In this document: piece by piece, positions 7,103 through 13,626 of the stretch | Layout of the letters: each line of letters begins with the position of its first letter | Numbering within the stretch: the first letter of the stretch is position 1 | Assembly (NCBI GenBank): GCA_040385645.1 | Contig: JAZKGZ010000007.1 | Coordinates: forward strand, 1 to 16,279 | DNA: 16,279 nt | Origin: JANXSS01 sp040385645 | Lineage (GTDB): Bacteria; Pseudomonadota; Gammaproteobacteria; Burkholderiales; Burkholderiaceae_D | Direction: 5' to 3' | The notes under the pieces: generated by a model | The model's input: only the letters and a program-made list of their open reading frames with translations | Told to the model about the DNA's origin: nothing | Databases searched by the model: none | Position numbers and translations under genes: made by a program

Positions 7103-7870
7103 TCAAGCAATGCGCCTGAGCCAGGCACCGGGCCAGTGCGTGATGTTGTGGCGCAAATCGCTCTCATTGAACAGCCAGGCCGGCTGCTCCACTACGAAAG
7201 CAGGATGGCTGGTAGCGAAGTCGCGCGCCGCCTGCGTCGGATTGTCGGTAACCCAGCCAGGAGTGCCACGCGGTACGTCCGCCAGATCGAGCATGATGCC
7301 ATCGGTGGCGACGATGTAAGAGCCTTTCGAGACCATGTCCGCATAGGCTTCGAGTTCGTCGTGCACGTGAGCATAAGTGTGATTGGAGTCGAGAATGATC
7401 AGCGTCGTCTCACCGGGCTTGATCAGGCTGCGCACTTGCGCAACGATCTCAGGTGCAGTGGAAGAGCCTTCGATCAGGGTCAGATAGCTAGCTAGCGGGT
7501 GAGCTTCGATCGCAGCGCGGTTATGCGCCCGAATATCGATATCGATGCCGACCACACGACCCTTGTCCATGGCCTTGCACAGGCTGGCGTAAAAAATCAG
7601 CGAGCCGCCGTGGGCGACACCGGTTTCGATGATCACGTCCGGCTTGAGGTTGAAAATTACTTCCTGCATACGTAGCATGTCTTCGGGTAGCTGAATGACC
7701 GGCCGGCCCATCCAGGAAAACGTATATTGATATTTCTGGTTCCAGCCAACCCGTACCCATTGGCGCGAAATCTCTTCGAACGCTTCTCGTGAATATAAGT
7801 CGAGCGTACGAGCCTGTCCTGATTCTTCGACCATCAAGGTTTTTGCATCCGTATCGAGAATTAATTTCAT
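7103..7870 (-). CDS. CmcI/cephalosporin-hydroxylase-family SAM methyltransferase
   Basis: The 255-residue protein belongs to the CmcI-like family, whose members, despite the name, include SAM-dependent O-methyltransferases such as mycobacterial rhamnosyl O-methyltransferases. The SAM-binding segment is E82-TGVAHGGS, followed by an acidic strand end VVGIDIDI. The metal/active-site-like segment is D161-SNHTYAHVHDEL. The N-terminal WNQKYQYTFSWMGRP pattern is also typical. The start ATG shares one base with the stop of the preceding methyltransferase gene (TAATG) and has GGAG 7 bases upstream, so it is the last gene of the sugar operon. The likely job is methylation of a hydroxyl on the nucleotide sugar or on the transferred glycan. 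The precise substrate cannot be read from sequence. Confidence 0.85.
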   Translation of the reverse strand: MKLILDTDAKTLMVEESGQARTLDLYSREAFEEISRQWVRVGWNQKYQYTFSWMGRPVIQLPEDMLRMQEVIFNLKPDVIIETGVAHGGSLIFYASLCKAMDKGRVVGIDIDIRAHNRAAIEAHPLASYLTLIEGSSTAPEIVAQVRSLIKPGETTLIILDSNHTYAHVHDELEAYADMVSKGSYIVATDGIMLDLADVPRGTPGWVTDNPTQAARDFATSHPAFVVEQPAWLFNESDLRHNITHWPGAWLRRIA

Positions 7871-9075
7871 TAAATGCTCCAGTCCGTTAAAGCGATTTTT
7901 AACCCGAGGTCGTCGAGTAGTGCCTGGTTTTCAGCGCGGTAATTCGGATTCATGAGAATGATGCTGCACACGTCACGCCCATGCAATGCCGAAGGTGCGA
8001 TGATCGGATGACCGGTGCCGGGCAAGAATCTGCCCTGCTTGTTGGGGTTGACGTCGATCACGCAGTCGATCAGGCTGCAGTCGGGGTCGAGCAGGCTGGC
8101 GAAGGTCGCTCCTTTAGCGCCGGCACCCCACAATGCCAGCCGTCCTTTGCCGCGCAAAGCCAGAGTGCGCTGGTACAACTCCTGTCGCAAAATGCTTTCC
8201 GATGCGCCATAGGCGGCTGCCAGCGTCGCGGTGACATGCGTAGGAGCGGCAGACGTTAATGGCATCGGCGGCTGCTCGGCCATCGAGTTGGTGTCAGGCG
8301 CACTGCCGGCTCGGGCTTCGAGCCACAAATACTGACCACCGAAGATATGGCCGACTTTCTCGACCTGAAACCCGGCCTGCGTGAATGCCAGACTGAGCGA
8401 TGCCGCTGAAAACAACGAGCAATGCTCGTAGAAAAAATCCCAGACCACACGGTTTTTGAAAATCCATTCCACGCAGGGTGTCTCGAAAAATACCCGTGCC
8501 TGCGGAGACGCCTGCAATGCATCGTGGATCGAGCGCAGTAAGGCGACCGGGTCCGGCACGTGTTCGATCACGTGGCGGCAGATAACAATATCGGCGGCGA
8601 TGTCGGCGCAGGAAGCATCGTAGAAACAGCGGCGAAATGCCAGCCGGCCATCGAGGTCGGTATCGGGCCCGACGTAGGTCGGATCGAAGCCGAACCCGCG
8701 GTTTCCCGAGCCCGGATATGCCACGAGCTTGCGCAGAAAATGACCTTTGCCGCAACCGACTTCGACGATCTTGCAATCACGTACGCCCTGCTGCACCAGA
8801 TCGTGGACTAAAGTATCGAGATAGTCGTCGAAAAAGACAGAGCAAGACTGGGTGTTATCGTAATCTTGGTTGTAAGCCAGGCGATCGACATCGAATTGTT
8901 GATTGAAAACGAAACCGCAGCTGCGGCACGCCACAAAGTAGAGGTCGCCACGCATAGCGGTACGCGCCTCTACCTGGGTTTGCACAACGAGATTCTGATG
9001 TACCGGCACCCGGCTGCGTTGCAAAAAAGGATGAAGATCGACGCCGCTACAGATCGGGCAGCTGGACGATTTCAT
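7870..9075 (-). CDS. Zn-ribbon SAM methyltransferase, C-methyltransferase-like architecture
   Basis: I place the start at ATG 9075 (401 residues) rather than a TTG at 9081, because AAGG lies 7 bases upstream and the ATG overlaps the preceding TGA as ATGA. The N-terminus has a zinc-ribbon set, Cys6/Cys9 and Cys50/Cys53. The SAM domain has motif I IVEVGCGKGHF (103-113) and a later HVIEHVPDP. The C-terminal Rossmann-like part contains LALWGAGAKG and DVNPNKQG, as in Methyltransf_14 regions of sugar C-methyltransferases. At the position of the YHEH motif of TcaB9-type enzymes this protein has F-Y216-E217-H218: the Glu and His are kept but the first Tyr is Phe. It is therefore a diverged relative of the other methyltransferase in this operon. 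The target may be a different sugar carbon or oxygen. Confidence 0.85.
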   Translation of the reverse strand: MKSSSCPICSGVDLHPFLQRSRVPVHQNLVVQTQVEARTAMRGDLYFVACRSCGFVFNQQFDVDRLAYNQDYDNTQSCSVFFDDYLDTLVHDLVQQGVRDCKIVEVGCGKGHFLRKLVAYPGSGNRGFGFDPTYVGPDTDLDGRLAFRRCFYDASCADIAADIVICRHVIEHVPDPVALLRSIHDALQASPQARVFFETPCVEWIFKNRVVWDFFYEHCSLFSAASLSLAFTQAGFQVEKVGHIFGGQYLWLEARAGSAPDTNSMAEQPPMPLTSAAPTHVTATLAAAYGASESILRQELYQRTLALRGKGRLALWGAGAKGATFASLLDPDCSLIDCVIDVNPNKQGRFLPGTGHPIIAPSALHGRDVCSIILMNPNYRAENQALLDDLGLKIALTDWSI

Positions 9076-9977
9076 AGACAAGCCTTTTGACTGGTTATTT
9101 TATATTCATCGATCGTACGGGCGAGGCCGCCGGCTAAATCGTAACGGGGCCGCCATCCTAATGCGCGCAGTTTGGTGTTGTCGCCGACCAGCAGCCGCGG
9201 CTCGTTTTCTCGTACCTGATTCAGCGCCAATAAAGGGGCCGGGTCGGCATGTAATTGATGCGCCAAAATCTTCGCTACGGTACCTAGAGCTACCGGCTCG
9301 CCACTACAAAGATTAAAAGCACCCTCGGCCGGCGACTGCAGTAGCGTCATGAAACCGCTGGCGACGTCGGCGGCATGTAAAAAATCGCGCTGGGCGGCAG
9401 TGTCTACAGAAAACGGTGCACTGCCGTTTTGAAACACGTCGATGAGCGACGGCACCAGGCGGCCAGGTGCTTCACCGGCACCATGTAGCATAAATACCCT
9501 TGCCCAGACGCAGCGCACGCTGTTGGCGGCACATAAGGCTAAAATTAATCGGCGGGTCGCATCTTTGGCGACGCCATACAGCGTGCCGGGTATCAGCGGC
9601 GAACTGTCTGGATCGCATACGTTACCTGTCCAGGCATATTCAGCACCGCTTCCGGCTACAACCACATGCCGCCCACCCGCCGCACAAAATGCTTCGACCA
9701 GACGCACCGTGGCATCGACCCAACGTAGGTTCAATGGCGAATGCCAGTACTTACGGTGCTCGACATACCAAGCCAGATGCAACAGATGCGTGACACCAGA
9801 AGCTTGTTCGACTGCAAGGGCCGGATGTTGAAGAAGATCGACGTCGATGAAATCGGCGGCGGCAACACCGACCGGTTGCCGACGTCCTGCAGCTACATAG
9901 GGTATCGACCGCTGGTTCAGGCAATCAAGGACGTACTGCCCTAGAAAACCGCTGGCACCGGTGATCAGCACCTTCAT
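9072..9977 (-). CDS. SDR-family NAD(P)-dependent sugar ketoreductase/epimerase
   Basis: The 301-residue protein is an extended short-chain dehydrogenase/reductase. The nucleotide-binding loop is G7-ASGFLG-13, the substrate-site serine is in VAGSGAEYAW, and the catalytic pair is Tyr134 and Lys138 (YGVAK). RDFLHAADVA and FNLCSGEP are typical of sugar-nucleotide SDRs. In a pathway with RfbF, RfbG, an RmlC-like epimerase and a C-methyltransferase, the expected step is reduction of the C4 ketone of the branched CDP-4-keto sugar. Its start has AGGTGA just upstream in the 10-base gap after the preceding gene, and its stop overlaps the next start (ATGA). The stereochemistry of the product is not predictable from the sequence. 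Confidence 0.87.
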   Translation of the reverse strand: MKVLITGASGFLGQYVLDCLNQRSIPYVAAGRRQPVGVAAADFIDVDLLQHPALAVEQASGVTHLLHLAWYVEHRKYWHSPLNLRWVDATVRLVEAFCAAGGRHVVVAGSGAEYAWTGNVCDPDSSPLIPGTLYGVAKDATRRLILALCAANSVRCVWARVFMLHGAGEAPGRLVPSLIDVFQNGSAPFSVDTAAQRDFLHAADVASGFMTLLQSPAEGAFNLCSGEPVALGTVAKILAHQLHADPAPLLALNQVRENEPRLLVGDNTKLRALGWRPRYDLAGGLARTIDEYKITSQKACL

Positions 9978-9987
9978 TGCATCACCT

Positions 9988-11229
9988 TCATTGCGGGCTC
10001 ACCGGCAGCACTTCGAGCATAGGTATCGCTGTGACGAAGCGCGCATCCCACTCGTACACGTACGCCAGCTGGGTCATGACTTCTTCTCTCAGATTCCACG
10101 GCAGAATCAATATACGATCCGGACGATCAGCCCGCAAATGATCTTCGGTGACGATGGGAATGCGGCTACCTGGCATCCATTTTCCTTGCTTGGCCGGGTT
10201 TCGATCGACGACGTAAGGCAACAGATCGGGCCGCACGCCGGCATAGTTCAACAGTGTGTTGCCCTTGGCAGCAGCGCCATAAGCAGCCACCTTGATCCCC
10301 TGACGCTTGGCGTCGATTAAAAAATGTAATAAGTCATTTTTGATGGTGTCGGCACTTTCTTGCATGCGCGCATAAAAGTCGGCTTGCAGCATGCCGGCGT
10401 CTGCTTCGCGAGACAGCATCGCAACGACACGGGTAGAAACCGATTGTGCGCCTAGGTCTGCGCGCTGGGCGAACACCCGCAGGCTGCCGCCGTGCGTGGC
10501 AAGCTCTTCTACATCGAATACCGCCAGACCGGCGTAAGCAAAAATCCGGTTGACGGCAGTCAGGGAAAGATAAGAGTAATGCTCATGATAGGCAGTATCG
10601 AACTGGTTTTCTTGCACCATGCGCAGCAGGTGTGGAAACTCGAATGTAGCGACGCCGTGTGGTCTGAGCAGTACGGTAAAACCGGCGACGAAGTCGTTGA
10701 TGTCGGGTACATGGGCTAGCACATTGTTGGCGACCGTGAGGTCGGCGGCGTGACCCTGCCCCACCAGTGTCTTCGCCAACGCGACGCCGAAAAACTCCTC
10801 AACGATTTCGATACCTTTTTCACGTGCCGCTCGAGCCGTGTTGGCGGTGGGTTCGATACCTAAGCAGGGTATATGCCGCTGGCGAACATATTGCAGCAGA
10901 TAACCGTCGTTGGCGGCCACTTCTACGACCTTGCTCTGTGCGCCCAGAGAAAACCGAACCGTCATCTCCTCGACATAATGGTGTGCATGCGCCAGCCAGC
11001 TGCTGGAAAACGAACTGAAATACGCGTAGTCGGCATCGAATAATATTTCAGCCCTGGCGAAATCTTCGGTTTGCACCAGCTTGCATTCGTTGCAGGCCAT
11101 CAGCCTCAGGGGCAACCAAGTCTCAGGCGCTTGCAGCATCGCTGCGCTGAGGTAGGCATTCGATGGCGGAGCCGAACCGAGGTCGAGAAACGGTAAATGC
11201 AGAGGCGCGGCGCAGTGGCGGCAATTCAC
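9988..11229 (-). CDS. TcaB9/TylC3-like nucleotide-sugar C-methyltransferase
   Basis: The start is GTG 11227-11229. It overlaps the preceding stop (GTGA) and has a very strong AAAGGAG at 11237-11243, seven bases upstream. The 413-residue protein has the three-part layout of sugar 3-C-methyltransferases. First comes a zinc-ribbon (Cys3/Cys6, Cys46/Cys49). A SAM domain follows, with the family-type motif VVEVAANDGYLL (101-112). Last is a C-terminal Rossmann-like domain (VAAYGAAAKGNTLLNYAG, VVDRNPAKQGKWMPG). The active-site-type motif Y214-H-E-H217 is present, as in TcaB9-like enzymes. The expected reaction is SAM-dependent methylation at C3 of a 4-keto-6-deoxy sugar, here CDP-linked since RfbF and RfbG are encoded upstream. 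It follows the epimerase gene, consistent with enolisation next to the 4-ketone. Confidence 0.9.
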   Translation of the reverse strand: MNCRHCAAPLHLPFLDLGSAPPSNAYLSAAMLQAPETWLPLRLMACNECKLVQTEDFARAEILFDADYAYFSSFSSSWLAHAHHYVEEMTVRFSLGAQSKVVEVAANDGYLLQYVRQRHIPCLGIEPTANTARAAREKGIEIVEEFFGVALAKTLVGQGHAADLTVANNVLAHVPDINDFVAGFTVLLRPHGVATFEFPHLLRMVQENQFDTAYHEHYSYLSLTAVNRIFAYAGLAVFDVEELATHGGSLRVFAQRADLGAQSVSTRVVAMLSREADAGMLQADFYARMQESADTIKNDLLHFLIDAKRQGIKVAAYGAAAKGNTLLNYAGVRPDLLPYVVDRNPAKQGKWMPGSRIPIVTEDHLRADRPDRILILPWNLREEVMTQLAYVYEWDARFVTAIPMLEVLPVSPQ

Positions 11230-11786
11230 AAATACACTCCTTTAAAATGCGCATCGATCGACGGCTGCCCAGCGTCGCGTACCGATAGCCCGGCTACTGA
11301 AAGTGGCCAGCGAATCGCCAGCCTTCCGTCTTGTGGATGTAAGCCACGTTCGGCAGCCGGTGCGTAGGTGGCCGAATGACAGTAATGCAGCGATACATCA
11401 CCGGTCAGCGCTTGAAAACCGTGCGCGAAACCTTCCGGTATCAGCAACGCGCAATCATTGTCGGGCGAAAGCTCGACGCCATGCCAACGCAGAAATGTCG
11501 GGGAGCCGTGGCGCAGGTCGACCGCCACGTCCCATACCGCACCGGCAAGGCAACTGACTAGCTTCATCTCGGCATGCGCCCCTTCTTGATAGTGCATGCC
11601 GCGCACGGTGCCGGCGTGGCGTGTGCACGTATGGTTGATCTGAACAATCGGCTTGACCCAACCGGCAGGAGCCAGTGCTTCCATGCAAAAGAGCCGCGAC
11701 AAAAAACCGCGGGAGTCAGCCAGGGTAGTGCGCCGGATGATCTTCAAGCCAGTCAACGGCGTGTCGAGTATGACAATGTGACTCAT
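11226..11786 (-). CDS. RmlC-like 4-keto-6-deoxyhexose 3,5-epimerase family protein
   Basis: The 186-residue cupin is about the usual RmlC length. It has the RmlC markers: an early DSRGFLSR (usual DxRG), VRGMH65YQ with the catalytic-type His, VDLRHGSPTF, PEGFAHGFQ, and YAPAAERGLHPQD followed by IRWP. Although RmlC acts on dTDP sugars, the neighbours make CDP-4-keto-6-deoxyglucose, so a 3- and/or 5-epimerase of a CDP sugar is expected. Some family members epimerise only one centre, and which applies here is unknown. Its ATG overlaps the stop of the dehydratase gene as ATGA, with GAGG seven bases upstream, and its own stop overlaps the C-methyltransferase GTG. Confidence 0.88.
   Translation of the reverse strand: MSHIVILDTPLTGLKIIRRTTLADSRGFLSRLFCMEALAPAGWVKPIVQINHTCTRHAGTVRGMHYQEGAHAEMKLVSCLAGAVWDVAVDLRHGSPTFLRWHGVELSPDNDCALLIPEGFAHGFQALTGDVSLHYCHSATYAPAAERGLHPQDGRLAIRWPLSVAGLSVRDAGQPSIDAHFKGVYL
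11237..11243 (-). promoter_or_regulatory. strong ribosome binding site fixing a GTG start
   Basis: AAAGGAG on the minus strand lies seven bases before GTG 11227-11229. It sits inside the 3' end of the epimerase gene and, together with the GTGA overlap, settles the unusual GTG start of the C-methyltransferase. Confidence 0.8.
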
Positions 11787-12871
11787 CGGCCGGCCTCGAA
11801 ATCATCGATATCGGCGTTGCATAGTGCGCGTGCATTCGTGCTGTGCTCGAAGCGGCGATACCATTCAACGCTGCGACGCACGCTTTCCGTGAGACGCCAG
11901 TGCGGCGCCAGCCCGAGCAGAGCGCGAATTTTTGCGGTATCCAATGCCAGCCAACCGGCTTCATGCGGGCCGCCGGTACCATCGCCCCATTCCACCATAC
12001 CGCTGCCGTAGACGGTTCGCGCAAGCTCGATCACTTCGCGCACCGATGCGGCCTCATCCGTCGCCGGACCAAAATTAAAGGCTGCAGCGTCATTCGGCGT
12101 ATGCCACAGGTGTTCGGCCAGCAGCAAATAACCGTTCAACGGCTCCAGTACGTGCTGCCATGGGCGCACCGCATCGGGGCGGCGTACTAGCAGGGGTTGG
12201 CCATCTTGCCAGGCCCGCAATGCGTCGGGCAATAACCGGTCAGGAGACCAATCGCCGCCCCCGATGACGTTGCCGGCACGTGCTGAGGCTACTGCGATCC
12301 CACGATTTTTTAAGAAAGCATCGCGGTAGCTGGCAACTACAATTTCTGCAGCCGCCTTACTGGCACTGTACGGATCATGGCCACCCAGCGCATCGTTTTC
12401 TTTGAAAGGGAGCGTTGTTTCAAGGTTACGGTAGACCTTGTCGGTGGTAATGGCTAACACTACCCGCGCATCGTCGCAGTGGCGCACTGCTTCCAACAGG
12501 TGCGTCGTGCCCATGAAATTGCTAGCCAGCGTACCGACCGGGTCGGTATAGCTGGCGCGCACCAACGGTTGCGCCGCCAGATGCAAAACGATTTCCGGTG
12601 CAGCGGTACGCACCAGCGCAACCAACCGATCGAGATCGCGTATGTCGCAAAGATGATGATGCAAAATCGAAGCGATGCCAGCGCATGCGAACAGATTCGG
12701 TTCTGTAACGGGTGCCAGCGATATGCCGTGAACTTCTGCGCCGAGACGGTGTAACCACAATGCCAGCCAGCCACCTTTGAAACCGGTGTGGCCGGTCAAT
12801 AGAACACGCTTGCCCCGCCAAAATTCGGCGGCAGGACGTCTTAGGGTCGGCAGCGTTACCATTTTTTCCAT
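11783..12871 (-). CDS. rfbG: CDP-glucose 4,6-dehydratase
   Basis: The product is an extended SDR that converts CDP-glucose to CDP-4-keto-6-deoxyglucose. It begins near FWRGKRVLLTGHTGFKGGW, the conserved cofactor-binding N-terminus of RfbG. It has ITTDKVYRN, the catalytic pair Tyr168/Lys172 (YSASK), and the strongly conserved ARAGNVIGGGDW and RPWQHVLEPLNGY blocks. The start is uncertain: ATG at 12892, 12871 or 12862 all overlap the end of rfbF. I chose 12871 (362 residues) because AAGG lies just upstream and the resulting N-terminus is close to that of other RfbG proteins; 12892 would add seven residues and 12862 would remove three. It sits directly after rfbF, as in the Salmonella and Yersinia dideoxyhexose loci. 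Confidence 0.95.
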   Translation of the reverse strand: MEKMVTLPTLRRPAAEFWRGKRVLLTGHTGFKGGWLALWLHRLGAEVHGISLAPVTEPNLFACAGIASILHHHLCDIRDLDRLVALVRTAAPEIVLHLAAQPLVRASYTDPVGTLASNFMGTTHLLEAVRHCDDARVVLAITTDKVYRNLETTLPFKENDALGGHDPYSASKAAAEIVVASYRDAFLKNRGIAVASARAGNVIGGGDWSPDRLLPDALRAWQDGQPLLVRRPDAVRPWQHVLEPLNGYLLLAEHLWHTPNDAAAFNFGPATDEAASVREVIELARTVYGSGMVEWGDGTGGPHEAGWLALDTAKIRALLGLAPHWRLTESVRRSVEWYRRFEHSTNARALCNADIDDFEAGR

Positions 12872-13626
12872 GGTGCCTTGCCGGTCTGCCATAACTCTTC
12901 CAGCATGTTTTTATCGCGTAGCGTATCCATCGGCTGCCAAAAGCCGGTGTGCTCGAACGCCATCAATTCGCCATCGGCTGCCAAGCTGGAAAGCGGCTGC
13001 TCTTCCCAGCTCACCTCATCGGCGGCGATGCGCTCTAGGCACTGCGGCGAAAGCACGAAGAAGCCACCATTGATTAACCCACCATCGCCGCGCGGTTTTT
13101 CTGTAAAACCACGTACACAGTCGCCATCCCGAGTCAGCGCACCGTATCGCCCCGGCGGATGAACGGCGGTCACGGTAGCGAGCTTGCCGTGCGCCAGATG
13201 GAAAGCGATCGATGCGGAAATATCGACATCGGCGACGCCATCGCCGTAGGTAAAACAGAAATTCGATTCGTCCCGCACATAATCGGCCACGCGTTTTAGG
13301 CGACCACCGGTCATCGAATCGTCGCCGGTATCGACCAACGTTACTTTCCACGGCTCGGCGTGCTTGTGGTGCACCTTCATTTTATTGTTAGCCATGTCGA
13401 AGGTAACATCGGACATGTGCAGAAAGTAGTTGGCGAAATATTCCTTGATTAAATAGCCTTTGTAGCCGCAACAGATCACGAAATCGTTGACGCCGTGCGA
13501 GGAATACATTTTCATGATGTGCCACAGGATCGGTCTGCCACCGATCTCGATCATCGGTTTTGGCTTCAGGTGCGTTTCTTCGGAAATGCGGGTACCCATT
13601 CCGCCTGCAAGGATCACGGCTTTCAT
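12856..13626 (-). CDS. rfbF: glucose-1-phosphate cytidylyltransferase
   Basis: The 256-residue protein joins glucose-1-phosphate and CTP to give CDP-glucose, the entry step of CDP-6-deoxyhexose pathways. It matches RfbF over its full length by eye. Cues are AGGMGTRISEETHLKPKPM at the nucleotide-binding N-terminus, PILWHIMKMYSSHG, CCGYKGYLIKEYFANYF, TYGDGVADVD, GFTEKP, INGGFFVL, and the ending WQPMDTLRDKNMLEELW. The ATG overlaps the stop of the TPR-glycosyltransferase gene by one base (TAATG), with GGAG eight bases upstream. Translation is thus coupled to the glycosyltransferase, which links sugar supply to transfer. Confidence 0.97.
   Translation of the reverse strand: MKAVILAGGMGTRISEETHLKPKPMIEIGGRPILWHIMKMYSSHGVNDFVICCGYKGYLIKEYFANYFLHMSDVTFDMANNKMKVHHKHAEPWKVTLVDTGDDSMTGGRLKRVADYVRDESNFCFTYGDGVADVDISASIAFHLAHGKLATVTAVHPPGRYGALTRDGDCVRGFTEKPRGDGGLINGGFFVLSPQCLERIAADEVSWEEQPLSSLAADGELMAFEHTGFWQPMDTLRDKNMLEELWQTGKAPWKKW

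Noticed and set aside
9076..9081. TTG start at 9081 for the second methyltransferase
   Set aside because: ATG 9075 has a properly spaced AAGG, forms an ATGA overlap with the preceding gene, and leaves the first zinc-ribbon cysteine intact.
12892..13626. Dideoxyhexose pathway (abequose, paratose or tyvelose type)
   Set aside because: RfbF and RfbG are present but the 3-dehydrase (RfbH/AscC type) and its reductase are missing. The epimerase plus C-methyltransferase point to a branched 6-deoxy sugar instead.
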